This document shows, in pieces, positions 1 to 9,355 of a stretch of 64,000 nucleotides of DNA. A program made the position numbers and the translations under genes. How positions within the stretch are numbered: the stretch's first letter is position 1; each line of letters starts with the position of its first letter. Source of the stretch: JAKAIY01 sp963809385 (GTDB taxonomy: Bacteria > Chloroflexota > Ktedonobacteria > Ktedonobacterales > JADMIN01); assembly GCA_963809385.1 (NCBI GenBank), contig CAWEJL010000004.1:310001-374000 (forward strand), given 5' to 3'. The notes under the pieces were generated by a model, which did not search any database, was not told where the DNA came from, and saw nothing but the letters and a program-made list of their open reading frames with translations.

Positions 1-1
1 C

Positions 2-292
2 CGGGAGGGATCGCGGATCACGGAAATCGCGGAGCAGACCCAACTCACGAAGCAATATATTGGCCACCTGGCGGATTACCTCGAGGAGCGAGGGTACGTA
101 GAGCGCGTGCCAGACCCGCGAGACAGTCGAGCGAAACTGGTGCGGCTCACCGCCAAAGGGCGAGAAGTGGAGCGGGTAGCGGAGGAGACGCTCCAGCGGC
201 TGGAGGAGGAAATGGCGGCGCGCCTCGGCGCGGCGCGCATGGCCGCGCTGCGGACGCTGCTCGAAGAACTCGACGCGGCCCTTGAACGCTGA
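2..292 (+). CDS. MarR-family transcriptional regulator, C-terminal part
   Basis: The gene enters from outside the window; 96 residues remain. The frame is open from base 2 and ends at TGA 290-292. It shows the second half of a winged helix: a recognition-helix-like TEIAEQTQLTKQ, then a wing with YVERVPDPRDSRAKLVRLTA. The PDPRDSRAK / LT.KG arrangement is the classic MarR wing. A Glu/Leu/Arg-rich helix follows and would form the dimer interface. The family binds palindromic operators as dimers and often answers to phenolic ligands, but the target here is not visible. Confidence 0.85.
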   Translation, partial: REGSRITEIAEQTQLTKQYIGHLADYLEERGYVERVPDPRDSRAKLVRLTAKGREVERVAEETLQRLEEEMAARLGAARMAALRTLLEELDAALER

Positions 293-791
293 CCAGTTCC
301 CAGCCAGTTGACACCCCCAGTTACGCGCTATGCCGGACGCCAGTCTGGGAGATGTCAGCAGCCGCGCCAGCCCCCATCCAGCAGCCGCGCCACGTCGCGC
401 GGTGTAGTGTGCGCCTGATCGGCCCTGGCTGTAGATTCGGGATTGCTTTTCGCATACCGAAACTTGACAGCGGAGAGTTGGCTTAGCATACCCCAGCCAC
501 CCCAACCACCCCAGCCTCCACTGCCTCCACTGCCTCCACTGCCTCCACTGCCTCCACTGCGACGCTATGAGCATCCAGATAGGACTCTCCCCTATCGCAG
601 GCAGCGTCTACGCGCTACGCGTTTTTCCTGATCTCCGCTGCCTTGTCAAACTGCCAGACAATGCTATACTCCGCGCAATTCCGCCTGCTCGCGTACTGTC
701 TCGTTCCCAACTTGACCTGATCTGTCCCAAGCTTGGTCATGGGTGGAGCGCGTGCGGAAGGTGGGGGTCAATGAAAGAGAGATAGTCGTCT
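293..791. other. Gene-free interval upstream of the membrane protein gene
   Basis: About 500 bases without a convincing gene. It holds a 9-bp minisatellite (listed separately). The proline-rich ORF across that repeat has no ribosome-binding site and only mirrors the repeat. The last bases supply a GAAAGAGAG ribosome-binding site for the next gene. Confidence 0.6.
491..560. repeat. 9-bp minisatellite, unit CTGCCTCCA
   Basis: Four perfect CTGCCTCCA units run from 521 to 556, followed by CTGC. They are preceded by a variant CAGCCTCCA (512-520) and by degenerate CCCCAGCCA / CCCCAACCA units from about 491. The array lies between genes and may vary in length between strains. Confidence 0.85.
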
Positions 792-3188
792 ATGACCAGC
801 ACAGGCGGATTCGACGCGGCGGTCCAGGTACGGCGTTCACTTATAGAGAATGTGCTGTTGCGCCTGCTGAGCGATCCCAGCGTCAGCCCACACATCCCAT
901 CACAGCAGCGCCAAGGCGGCCTTGCGTTCTGGTGGGAGACGCCCCGCCTGTCACTTGCGGACGGCAATGTCGTCGCCCTCACCGTTGACTTGCACGCCGG
1001 CTTTCGGGAGCTATCGTCTGGCCGCATCTTCACGCTCAACGGACCAGCGCGCGTGACGTTGGCGTCGCAGGTCACTGCCGCTGCCACCGGCCCCACGTTA
1101 AGTCTTATACTCGCCGGGGTCGGTGGCCATCAGGCAGTGGATATTAGCGGCCTCCAGATTTCCTATGCGGGACTGACGCCGCCACCGCCCGAGATAAGCG
1201 CCCGAATCCATGATGAGGTTCAAAACCAGGCGGGCGCGCTTGCCGTCATCCTCCGCTCCCAGCTCAACTCGCTCAGAGAGGCCGTTCCGCCGGTAGCGTT
1301 GCCGAATAGCCTGGTCGGCGTGCGTGGGGGAGCCAATCTCTCAGTCGCCACCGTCGGCGTCCATACGTTTGGCCCCGCGACAGGCGACGCGCTCGCCGTT
1401 GGCGCCTCATTGACCGGCGGGGGCGGCGTTGCTACCGCCATGACTGACGCCCTCGCTACCCACCCCACGAGCAACGTCGCTGTCACCGCGCTCGATACCG
1501 CCATCAACCGAACGGTTGCGGGCGTTCTCGGCGAAGGTCTGTTCTTCATGAACGGCGATCATACCCTCCGGCTGGCGCGACTCCAGCAGCTCTCCATCAC
1601 CTTCCGCCCCGGCGCTGTCGAAGCCTCTGGTCGCATCGTGCCGCCATCATCAGGCGACTCTTCATCCGAACTCGTGCTGGCGGATTTTGCGGGAGCGCTC
1701 TTCTCGGTGAGCCTGACTCCATCCATTACGATACCCGGCCAGCTGACACTGACGCCTGGAAGCGCCAACATCCAGCTAGACGCCGCGCCGCGCATCGCCG
1801 TTGACGTCGCGGCCGAAGCCACTGGAGATCTGATCAGTGCGCTCACCCTCGGCATCGTACCGCCAGGAATCGGGGGTATCGCTTCAGAAGTCACCCAAAG
1901 CGCCGTCGTTCCAGCGGAACTGACAGGCGCCATGCATGACCCTGCGAACTGGTCGCAAATCATGTCCGCAGTGTTCGGTGGCGCATACCATGCGCCTACT
2001 GGCAGCGGCTACGGCTTTGTGGATGTCACGCAGCATGTCGCCATTCCTGGGACTGCCATCGCGCTCGACATCATTCCCAATGCGGTCGTCGTCGGTGCAG
2101 GAGATCTTACACTTTTTGCCAATGTGCTGCAGCCCAACGCCTTTTTCCAGGCGCATCCGCCGGATCAACGCCCCGACGTCACAATCAACGAGCCTGATAT
2201 TCCCACGCAGGAGAATGAACTCGCGCCGGTGACTGCGACCGTGCATGCGGGGGTGACGTCGCCGTCGTACGATCCCTACGACTTCACCTGGACAACTGAC
2301 CTCCCGCCGCACACCCGCAGCTTCGGCCCCGACCTCACCGTCACAGGGCGTCCCCGTGGCTCCGGCCTTGGCGGTGATCTAGAGATCATTACCAATGCGC
2401 ATGTGACGGTCATCGACAGCTTCGGCCAGATCCATAGCCACATGGATCCGGTTTACGCCAATGCGGCGCGGCGACGGATCCCCGGGCGCATGGCGGTCCC
2501 GCTAGGGCAATCGAGCGATGGCGGCAGGAGCGGCAATGGCATGCGATTCATCTTACCAGCCATTCTGCTGCTGCTCCTGGCGCTCGGCGCGGCGAGCGCC
2601 TATGGCGCGTACCATCTCGGCGCCTTCGGCGGGCTGCCGTCCAGCCAGGGCTCTCATACTTCCGCCAGCGTAATCCCAACAGTTGAGCCGACGGCGACAG
2701 CCACCCTCACGCCTACCGTCGCCCCCACTGTCGCGCCGACGGCCACGCCGCTACCCGCTGGCTCCCCACCTGTCTTCGCCTTCCAGTCGAGACCCGGAAG
2801 CGTCTCGCAGGCGTGCAGCGGGATCCAGGCGCTCCCATCTTTTACCGTGACACTCGATAACAGCCATAGCACCATGGCCGTTGACTGGCAGGTGAAAACG
2901 GACGACAACGCCCCAGATGGCGTCCACTACTGGGCGTATCCGAGCGCGTCGGGCCAGCCGGGCTCACCGAGTGTCCCATTGCTGACTGGGACTGTGGCGG
3001 CTGGCGCATCAAAGGTGATCACCATTACACCTTACTATAATCCTAATCCTCCCAACGATACTCTATGCTCTCAAAACCAGTCCGGCCAAGACCTTACCGT
3101 AACCTACCATGTGGCAATTCAGACGACCTCGGGCGGAACCTATTCAGCGACAATACCCGATACCATCACGAAGCCAGTCGCCCCCTAG
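792..3188 (+). CDS. Large single-span membrane protein of unknown function
   Basis: A protein of 798 residues with no family that I recognise. Residues 1 to about 580 are rich in alternating hydrophobic and small residues, suggesting beta structure, and have no signal peptide. One strong membrane segment lies at about residues 582-604 (FILPAILLLLLALGAASAYG). A Thr/Pro linker follows (about 625-655, with repeated TPTVAPTVAP-type units), then a C-terminal domain of about 140 residues with two cysteines, probably a beta-sandwich. A large cytoplasmic part with a small exposed domain is the simplest topology. The start ATG at 792 has GAAAGAGAG about 9 bases upstream. The gene stands alone ahead of the acyl-CoA synthetase gene. 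Confidence 0.75.
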   Translation: MTSTGGFDAAVQVRRSLIENVLLRLLSDPSVSPHIPSQQRQGGLAFWWETPRLSLADGNVVALTVDLHAGFRELSSGRIFTLNGPARVTLASQVTAAATGPTLSLILAGVGGHQAVDISGLQISYAGLTPPPPEISARIHDEVQNQAGALAVILRSQLNSLREAVPPVALPNSLVGVRGGANLSVATVGVHTFGPATGDALAVGASLTGGGGVATAMTDALATHPTSNVAVTALDTAINRTVAGVLGEGLFFMNGDHTLRLARLQQLSITFRPGAVEASGRIVPPSSGDSSSELVLADFAGALFSVSLTPSITIPGQLTLTPGSANIQLDAAPRIAVDVAAEATGDLISALTLGIVPPGIGGIASEVTQSAVVPAELTGAMHDPANWSQIMSAVFGGAYHAPTGSGYGFVDVTQHVAIPGTAIALDIIPNAVVVGAGDLTLFANVLQPNAFFQAHPPDQRPDVTINEPDIPTQENELAPVTATVHAGVTSPSYDPYDFTWTTDLPPHTRSFGPDLTVTGRPRGSGLGGDLEIITNAHVTVIDSFGQIHSHMDPVYANAARRRIPGRMAVPLGQSSDGGRSGNGMRFILPAILLLLLALGAASAYGAYHLGAFGGLPSSQGSHTSASVIPTVEPTATATLTPTVAPTVAPTATPLPAGSPPVFAFQSRPGSVSQACSGIQALPSFTVTLDNSHSTMAVDWQVKTDDNAPDGVHYWAYPSASGQPGSPSVPLLTGTVAAGASKVITITPYYNPNPPNDTLCSQNQSGQDLTVTYHVAIQTTSGGTYSATIPDTITKPVAP

Positions 3189-3359
3189 TCCAATGCCGGC
3201 CCACACGGCTCGCGTCGTGTGCCCTGCCCCTTGCCTTGTCCTGCCGTGACGTATACTGAAACCCAGACCCAGGCGCGGGTGGCGTCACGCAGCGCCTCGA
3301 GAACATCCATGTACGTCCCTGGTAGAGCGCAACGATGCGAACGAATCGAGGGCAGAACC

Positions 3360-5039
3360 ATGGCGACCGGGCAGACGCCGCGACACGAGCGGCACAACAT
3401 GACGGACTACCAGCAAGCGCGGCGCGATTTCACATGGGAGGTCGCGGAGGACTACAACTTCGCGCTCGACACCATCGGCAAGTGGGCGAGCGACCCGGAG
3501 AAGCTGGCGATGCTCTGGGTTGGCGCGGACGGGAGCGAGGAGCGCTACACCTTCACCCACTTCGATGAGCAGAGCAGCCGCGCGGCGCATGCCTTCGAGA
3601 AGCTGGGCATCGCCAAGGGCGACCGCGTGCTGCTGATGCTGCCGCGCGTCGTCGAATGGTGGGAGGCGATGCTCGGCCTGATGAAGCTGGGCGCCATCGG
3701 CATCCCCTGCACCACGCTGCTGACCCCCAAGGACATCGCCTACCGCGCCGAGGTGGCCGAGGCCGTGGCGCTGATAACCGATCTCATCGGCGTCGAGAAG
3801 CTGAACCAGGTGCGCGCGCAGTGTCCGACGATCCGCACGGTCATCTCAGTCGGCGAGCCGGGTGAAGCTTGCCCAGCGGGCTGCGTCGGCTACCACCCGA
3901 CCGTAGACATCGCCACACTCACCTGGTACGACCGCCGCACGGTGGCTAGCGACCCCTGCCTGATCTACTTCACCAGCGGCACTGTCGGCTACCCCAAGAT
4001 GGTCGTCCACACCCACGCCAGCTATCCCGTCGGCCACACGCTCGTCACGGGCCGCTACTGGCTAGACCTGACCCCCGACGATGTTGTCTGGAACCTCTCC
4101 GAGATGGGCTGGGCCAAGGCGGCGTGGTCCAACTTCTTCGGCCCGTGGGGCAACGGCTCCGCGATCTTCGTCCAGGACGCGCGCGGCAAGTTCGACGGCA
4201 AGGCCACGCTGGAGATGCTGGCGAAGTACCCCATCTCAGTCTTCTGCGCGCCACCCACCGCCTACCGCGTGATGGTGCAGGAGGACCTGAAGGGCTACCA
4301 CTTCGCCGCGCTGCGCCACTGCGTCGGCGCGGGCGAGCCGCTCAACCCGGAGGTCATCGAGGCCTGGCGCGAGGGAACCGGCCTGACGATCCGCGACGGC
4401 TACGGCCAGACAGAGACGGTGCTGCTGGCGGGCAACTTCCCGCCGCTGGAGGTGCGCCCCGGCTCGATGGGCATGCCCTCGCCCGGCTTCGATCTGGCGG
4501 TGATTGACCACGAGGGGCATGAGCTTGGCCCCAATCAGGAGGGTGACATCGCCGTGCGCGTCAAGCCGGAGCGCCCGCTGGCGCTGTTCCGGGAATACTG
4601 GCGCAACCCGGAGGCGATGGAGCGCTCGTTCATTGGCGACTGGTACCTCACTGGCGACCGCGCCTACCGCGACGCCGACGGCTACTTCTGGTTCGTGGGC
4701 CGCGCCGACGACGTGATCATCTCCGCTGGCTACCGCATCGGCCCGTTCGAGGTCGAGAGCGCGCTGGTGGAGCATCCGGCGGTGATGGAGGCGGCGGTGG
4801 TCGCCAGCCCCGACCCGGTGCGCGGCGAGGTCGTCAAGGCGTTCGTGATCCTCGCCCCCGGCTACCAGCCTACCGACGCGCTGGCCACCGAGCTACAGGA
4901 CTACGTGAAGTCCGTCACCGCGCCCTACAAATACCCGCGCGAGATCGAGTTCGTCACCGAGCTGCCCAAGACCATTAGCGGCAAGATCCGCCGCATCGAG
5001 CTCCGCGAGCGCGAGCGCCAGGCCAAGCAGGGCGGGTAG
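3360..5039 (+). CDS. AMP-forming acyl-CoA synthetase
   Basis: A 559-residue member of the ANL superfamily that activates a carboxylic acid as an acyl-AMP and transfers it to CoA. Visible core motifs: the P-loop-like YFTSGTVGYPKMVVHTH, the A5 motif DGYGQTETVLL, the A7/A8 hinge TGDRAYRDADGYFWFVGRADD followed by VIISAGYRIGP, and the C-terminal PKTISGKIRR with the catalytic lysine. The sequence looks closest to medium-chain (ACSM-like) or acetate-type enzymes, so the substrate is uncertain. The ATG at 3360 is preferred because GAGGGC lies about 7 bases upstream; ATG 3399 is an alternative, and the longer open frame from 3219 has no good RBS. A stem-loop follows the stop. Confidence 0.92.
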   Translation: MATGQTPRHERHNMTDYQQARRDFTWEVAEDYNFALDTIGKWASDPEKLAMLWVGADGSEERYTFTHFDEQSSRAAHAFEKLGIAKGDRVLLMLPRVVEWWEAMLGLMKLGAIGIPCTTLLTPKDIAYRAEVAEAVALITDLIGVEKLNQVRAQCPTIRTVISVGEPGEACPAGCVGYHPTVDIATLTWYDRRTVASDPCLIYFTSGTVGYPKMVVHTHASYPVGHTLVTGRYWLDLTPDDVVWNLSEMGWAKAAWSNFFGPWGNGSAIFVQDARGKFDGKATLEMLAKYPISVFCAPPTAYRVMVQEDLKGYHFAALRHCVGAGEPLNPEVIEAWREGTGLTIRDGYGQTETVLLAGNFPPLEVRPGSMGMPSPGFDLAVIDHEGHELGPNQEGDIAVRVKPERPLALFREYWRNPEAMERSFIGDWYLTGDRAYRDADGYFWFVGRADDVIISAGYRIGPFEVESALVEHPAVMEAAVVASPDPVRGEVVKAFVILAPGYQPTDALATELQDYVKSVTAPYKYPREIEFVTELPKTISGKIRRIELRERERQAKQGG

Positions 5040-5057
5040 GCGGACACGGCGCAAAAC

Positions 5058-5107
5058 AGCGAGCGGCGTTCCTTCCGATGTCCTTCCCAGAAGGGGCGCC
5101 GCTCGCT
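5058..5107. terminator. Stem-loop between convergent genes
   Basis: Perfect 11-bp arms AGCGAGCGGCG (5058-5068) and CGCCGCTCGCT (5097-5107) sit between the stop of the acyl-CoA synthetase gene (5039) and that of the anti-sigma gene (5127). No T-run follows on either strand, so termination is inferred from position and stem strength. Confidence 0.6.
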
Positions 5108-5126
5108 AGCCATGCGGACCGCGGGG

Positions 5127-6836
5127 TCAGGGCAGCGTGGTGATGGACAGAACGCCGCGCTGGGGGACGCCGCCAAGGCTCCTATCCAGCTCACCACTTA
5201 TGCTACTGGCGTCGAGCAGTGCGGCGCCGGAGAATCCTACGAGCGTCGCGGCGCCAGACGTGTCGAGCGTGACGAACGCGCTTCCGGGCAGCGGGCCGAG
5301 ATCCTGCCACTGGCTGGAGCTCGGCGGCAGGCGAAACACCTCCGGCGTCTCATTGCCCTGAATGACACCGCCACTGGTTTTGCCAATGGAGAAGATGTTG
5401 ATCAGCGAGCCATCGTTGAGTAACGCCGCGTCAGTGGTAATGGTTTCCTGCTGGGCGCAGCTCAAGCCACACAGCGCACGGAGCAATGGCAGCGGTCGAG
5501 ACGTCCACGTCTTGCCGCCATCGAGCGTGCAGCCGATCAACTCGTTACTCTGGGCGGCGCCAGCGTTCGTGACGGTAAGGCCGCAGACGCGCCATGCGTC
5601 AGAACCACGAGGCTGCGCGACGAGAAATCCCGGAAAGTTGTTGAGGCTCGCGGGCGCGCCGTTGAGGTTCGCTGGTGTTGGGAACGCCGTCCAGTGAGCG
5701 CCCAGGTCGACGCTCTGCCAAAGGGTGAATGGGCTAAACCGGGATGAGTCTGCGATGGTCGCTGACGTCTGTTTGAGCGCCACCATCGCCAGCAGCGCGC
5801 CATCGCCGGGACGCTGCCACACACGAACGACTTCGAGCCCCTGCGCGGCAAACTGCCCGTCAATGGGCGCCCATGTGGTGAGGTTGTCGCGACTGATCGA
5901 GAGACGCAAGGAGGGGTACGTCGTGGTGGGACTCCCCTTCGTGAATGGAGGCGTAAGGATGGCGACGCTGGTCTGCCCGCGTGTCACCAAGCCGGCGAAT
6001 TGTACGCCGCCGCTGAGCGCGCGCCACGTCTTGCCACCGTCTTCGCTCACGTAGCTTCGATTAACCTGGTTGAATGTCGCCCAGTTCTGGCCCAATGTCA
6101 CGAGATTGAGCCGTTGCGGATTGAGCGCATCTACCGTAATGACGCAGTTCCCGATCAGGTCCGTATTGGACAAGCCGCTCACATACACCCAGGAGCGGGC
6201 GCCGTCATGTGAAGCCCAAATGACGATGGGATTGGAACCGGCGCTATTCTGAGCGGCGCAGGCGTAGGCGATGTGCGAGTCGCTGGGCGCGAACGCGAAG
6301 CCAATGGAGCTACTCAGAGTATTGGGTAGTGGCGCGGCGTTCCCCGGCGCGGCGTAGGAGCGCCAGACGAGCGGCGCCCCGGTGATGGGCGTGGTTGGCG
6401 CCACCGCGCTCAGGGGGGCGGATGCGGCGGCTGACCCGCTCTTGTGATTACGCAGCGCCGCCAATTGCCCGAACAGCGAGAAGAAGAGCGTGGAGATGAT
6501 GACCGCCGCCGCCACCGCGCTCATGCCGCTCCAGACGGCAGCGCGCCGCCAGCGGGGCGCCCACGGTCGGGCGGCGAAGCGCGCGGCGGGGCGCGCGGAC
6601 GCTATGCGCGCCTGGAGGAGCAGCCAGGCGTCTGGGTCGGGCGCGGGCGGGCGCTCCGCTCGCAGCGCGGCGGCCAGCGCGTCATGCGTGGCGATGCTCC
6701 GCTGGCAGGCGGGGCAGGTGGCGACGTGGGCGGTGATGCGGCGCTCGCCGGCAGAGGCGAGCGCGCGGTCGCGCCAGGCGGAGAGGTCATCAGTGGTGAG
6801 GCCCAGCGGGCAGATTGGTGTGGTTGTGGCGCTCAT
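5127..6836 (-). CDS. Anti-sigma factor with extracytoplasmic Asp-box (BNR) propeller
   Basis: A protein of 569 residues. The N-terminus has a zinc anti-sigma signature, HVATCPACQ (His37, Cys41, Cys44) with Cys9 upstream. A membrane segment lies at about residues 98-125 (WSGMSAVAAAVIISTLFF). The remaining roughly 430 residues contain repeated Asp-box motifs: SHDGARSW, SEDGGKTW, SRDNLTTW, SVDLGAHW and TLDGGKTW. These mark the blades of a sialidase/VPS10-like beta-propeller that should face outside. Its start overlaps the stop of the sigma gene by an ATGA, so the two are translationally coupled. By analogy with other ZAS proteins it should hold the sigma factor until an outside signal arrives. 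That the propeller is the sensor is inference. Confidence 0.85.
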   Translation of the reverse strand: MSATTTPICPLGLTTDDLSAWRDRALASAGERRITAHVATCPACQRSIATHDALAAALRAERPPAPDPDAWLLLQARIASARPAARFAARPWAPRWRRAAVWSGMSAVAAAVIISTLFFSLFGQLAALRNHKSGSAAASAPLSAVAPTTPITGAPLVWRSYAAPGNAAPLPNTLSSSIGFAFAPSDSHIAYACAAQNSAGSNPIVIWASHDGARSWVYVSGLSNTDLIGNCVITVDALNPQRLNLVTLGQNWATFNQVNRSYVSEDGGKTWRALSGGVQFAGLVTRGQTSVAILTPPFTKGSPTTTYPSLRLSISRDNLTTWAPIDGQFAAQGLEVVRVWQRPGDGALLAMVALKQTSATIADSSRFSPFTLWQSVDLGAHWTAFPTPANLNGAPASLNNFPGFLVAQPRGSDAWRVCGLTVTNAGAAQSNELIGCTLDGGKTWTSRPLPLLRALCGLSCAQQETITTDAALLNDGSLINIFSIGKTSGGVIQGNETPEVFRLPPSSSQWQDLGPLPGSAFVTLDTSGAATLVGFSGAALLDASSISGELDRSLGGVPQRGVLSITTLP

Positions 6837-7477
6837 TCGCCATCCTCCTTGAGATAGAGCGCGCGCAGGCGCTCGCGGGCGCGGCTCAGCGTCATCTTGG
6901 CTGCGGCGCGCGAGACATCCAGCATGCTGGCGATCTCGTCGCAGGAGTATCCGTGGATCTCGCGCAGGATGAGGGCGGCGCGCTGCCGCGCGGGCAAGCC
7001 CTCCAGCGCGGCGCGCAGGGCGGCGCGGTCCGCCAGTTGCGTCGCATGATCACCCGCCGAGCGCTCATCGCCCGCCAATACCGTGGCTGGCCCGGTGACG
7101 CGCTGATGGCGTCGCTCGTTGAGCGCCAGGTTCGTCGCGACGTGGAAGAGCCACGCCTCGGGCCTCTCGTAGCCGCGCAGTTTCTCGAACTGACGCCAGG
7201 CGCGCAGGAAAACCTCCTGTGTCAGGTCATTGGCGGTTTGTTCGTCGCTGGTGACGCGCCAGAGATAGCCGAAGATGTCGCGCTCATGCTGGCGGAAGAA
7301 GGTCTCGAACTGGTCAGCGACGCCGGGGACCGGGCGCGGGCCGTTTCCGGCGGGCGCATCGTCGCCACCGCGCTGTTCGGTCAGCGATGCGCCGCGAAAA
7401 GCCGCGAGCCAGCGCAGGGGGCGATCCCAGCGGGTTTTGGGCGGGGCCGCCCACGCGATGAGGCTATATTGCCGCAC
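6833..7477 (-). CDS. ECF-type RNA polymerase sigma factor
   Basis: Region 2 begins at QFETFFRQHERDIFGYLWR and includes the core-binding DLTQEVFLRAWRQF. Region 4 has LPARQRAALILREIHGYSCDEIA and a recognition helix VSRAAAKMTLSRARERLR. The GTG at 7477 is chosen because GAGG lies 5 bases upstream; it gives 214 residues. The longer frame starting at 7648 lacks an RBS and has an unlikely N-terminus. It lies directly upstream of, and overlaps by four bases, its probable anti-sigma factor. ECF factors usually activate their own operon, but I did not find a clear promoter motif. Confidence 0.88.
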   Translation of the reverse strand: MRQYSLIAWAAPPKTRWDRPLRWLAAFRGASLTEQRGGDDAPAGNGPRPVPGVADQFETFFRQHERDIFGYLWRVTSDEQTANDLTQEVFLRAWRQFEKLRGYERPEAWLFHVATNLALNERRHQRVTGPATVLAGDERSAGDHATQLADRAALRAALEGLPARQRAALILREIHGYSCDEIASMLDVSRAAAKMTLSRARERLRALYLKEDGE

Positions 7478-7614
7478 CTGTACCTCGTTTCTAAAAACCG
7501 TGACTGAACATGGGAGTGATTTACGCGTCGCATGCGATACATCCACTACACACACGCCAGCCAGGCGAAGGTAACGCGCGGCGGTCGTGTTCTTCCTTGA
7601 TGGCGGCAGCCCAC

Positions 7615-8547
7615 CTAGCTCTCCAGCGCGGAGACCACATCCACCCACAGGCGGTTGAAGTTCGGGGCGTCTATGGCCGTGACAACGCGCGTGGGTTTGC
7701 CCGCTGGGTCAACACGCTCGCGCAGCCAGCCATCCTCCTCGAAAATGGCGAGCGGCAGCCTCTCGATGGTCACGCCATCCCAGCCGAGCGCGACGGCGAC
7801 AGCCAGCGGGTCATGCTGGAAGTTGATGAAATCAGATGGCAGGCTAGGATAGTCGCGGGGATAGCCCGCGTTTTCGGGATTGAGCGCCACCCAGGCGCTT
7901 GCTTGCCACGCCAGCAGCGCGCCCAGCGGCCCGGCGGCGCGCACGGCGGGCAGGTCGGAGCCGCGCAGCGCCGTCTCCACCGTCTCCCGCAGCGTCACCA
8001 GCAGCGGATCGCTATGCTCCAGCACATAGTGCGCGGAAGCCACATCGCACTGGATGTTGTAGTCCGCATCTGGCCCCCACTGCGGATAGCCCGCGCGCGG
8101 CGGCTGGATGTAGCCGCCCATCAGCACGAGCCGCGCCTCGCGCAGAATGCCCGGCCACGCCTCATCGAGCAAGCGCAGGTTCGTGTAGGGGCCAAGCCCG
8201 ACGATCACCGCGCCCGCCTCGACGCTGCGCCGCAGCAGCGCCAGCGCGTCGCCGATCGGCCCAGGCCGCGCCGCGATGGGCTCAGGCCACAGCGGCTCAT
8301 CCGGCAGGTAGGTGGGCCGCCAGCGGTAGCCTGCCGCCGGGTCGGCCTCCGCGCCCGCCGCGACGGGAACATCCGCGCGCCCGGCCAGGTCGAGCGTGTA
8401 ACGCGCGTAGCCCGCGCGTCTGCCGCGCTCCTCAGCGGCGGTGGTAACGCCGGTGAGACGCGCCCCAGGCCAGCGCAGCGCCAGCGCCAGCGCGCACAGA
8501 TCATCCATGTCGCCGCCGATGTCCGTGTCGAGATGGATATTCATCAT
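7615..8547 (-). CDS. Inosine-uridine preferring nucleoside hydrolase family protein
   Basis: A 310-residue member of the IUNH family, which hydrolyses the N-glycosidic bond of ribonucleosides in purine and pyrimidine salvage. The N-terminal HLDTDIGGDMDD matches the calcium-binding DTDxGxDD signature, with Gly-Asp-Met-Asp-Asp at the metal site. VIVGLGPYTNLRLL and ADYNIQCDVASAHYV (the N-x-x-x-D element) are also typical. FQHDPLAVA supplies the late Asp metal ligand. AGGAG sits about 8 bases before the first ATG; a second ATG follows directly. It is on the same strand as the sigma gene but 137 bases away, so it is probably a separate unit. Confidence 0.9.
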   Translation of the reverse strand: MMNIHLDTDIGGDMDDLCALALALRWPGARLTGVTTAAEERGRRAGYARYTLDLAGRADVPVAAGAEADPAAGYRWRPTYLPDEPLWPEPIAARPGPIGDALALLRRSVEAGAVIVGLGPYTNLRLLDEAWPGILREARLVLMGGYIQPPRAGYPQWGPDADYNIQCDVASAHYVLEHSDPLLVTLRETVETALRGSDLPAVRAAGPLGALLAWQASAWVALNPENAGYPRDYPSLPSDFINFQHDPLAVAVALGWDGVTIERLPLAIFEEDGWLRERVDPAGKPTRVVTAIDAPNFNRLWVDVVSALES

Positions 8548-8773
8548 GTCGGGCGCTCCTCTCTCCTACCAAGCTGGCGGGCCGCGCCGCCGGAACGAGT
8601 ATATCCTCCGCGCTTCCTGGCTGAAAGGAAGCATGTAGCCGCCCGCGCGATGTAACACCCCGGCGTAGTCCCCAGTGTGAACCGCGGGATGGGCGCCCCC
8701 CGCGAAACACCAGATGCGATCACGAGGAATGAGATCACGAGAGGCGGTAACGCCTGATCCAGGAGGTCTCGAC

Positions 8774-9355
8774 ATGACGTACTTCAACGGGAAGCGCATG
8801 GGCGCGCTGGCGGGGCTGGCGCTGGCCGCCACCCTCGCACTGGCGGCGTGCGGGACGGCGGCCAGCGGGGGTGGCGCGTATGGTGGGTCGAGTTCCACCA
8901 ATACGGCAGGCTCATCCCCGCAACTGAACCTTACCTGCGCGGCGGGCGCGGCGGTCTGCACAAAGACCGTGCTGGTCAGCGGGCAGGCGAAAACCGTGCT
9001 GGCGAACACCGCCGGCATGACACTCTACTACTTCACGCCCGACACAGCGACCACCAGCGCCTGCGTCAACGCCTGCGCGCATGCCTGGCCGCCACTGACC
9101 ACCACGGGAAGCAGCGTCACCGGCTCCGGCTTCTCCGGCGCCCTCACGACGCTCAACGACGCGAATGGCGATCAGGTGCTCTACAACGGCCACCCGCTCT
9201 ACACGTACGCCAGCGACCATGCGCAGACGGACGCCAGCGGCGAGGGTGTCGGCGGCAAATGGCATGTCGCCTTCCCCGGCCTGGCCGCGTCCGCGGGAAC
9301 AACGGCTCCGGCGGCGTCGCCAACGTCCGGCGGCTACGGCGCGGGCGGCTACTAG
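8774..9355 (+). CDS. Lipoprotein with secreted-repeat (Lipoprotein_15, PF03640) domain
   Basis: A 193-residue protein starting at ATG 8774, six bases after a perfect AGGAGGT. The signal peptide ends in LALAAC, placing the lipidated cysteine at residue 26. The body carries the PF03640 pattern: TLYYFTPDTATTSACVNACAHAWPPL, split here by the paired cysteines, then LYNGHPLYTYASDH and GGKWHVAFPGL. A Ser/Gly-rich segment follows the lipid anchor and the C-terminus is Gly/Tyr-rich. The function of this family is unknown; it occurs in many soil Actinobacteria and Chloroflexi. The stop overlaps that of the convergent dioxygenase remnant. Confidence 0.88.
   Translation: MTYFNGKRMGALAGLALAATLALAACGTAASGGGAYGGSSSTNTAGSSPQLNLTCAAGAAVCTKTVLVSGQAKTVLANTAGMTLYYFTPDTATTSACVNACAHAWPPLTTTGSSVTGSGFSGALTTLNDANGDQVLYNGHPLYTYASDHAQTDASGEGVGGKWHVAFPGLAASAGTTAPAASPTSGGYGAGGY

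Noticed and set aside
443..631. Proline-rich ORF over the minisatellite
   Set aside because: Its Pro-Pro-Leu text only reflects the 9-bp repeat; no RBS and no homology signal.
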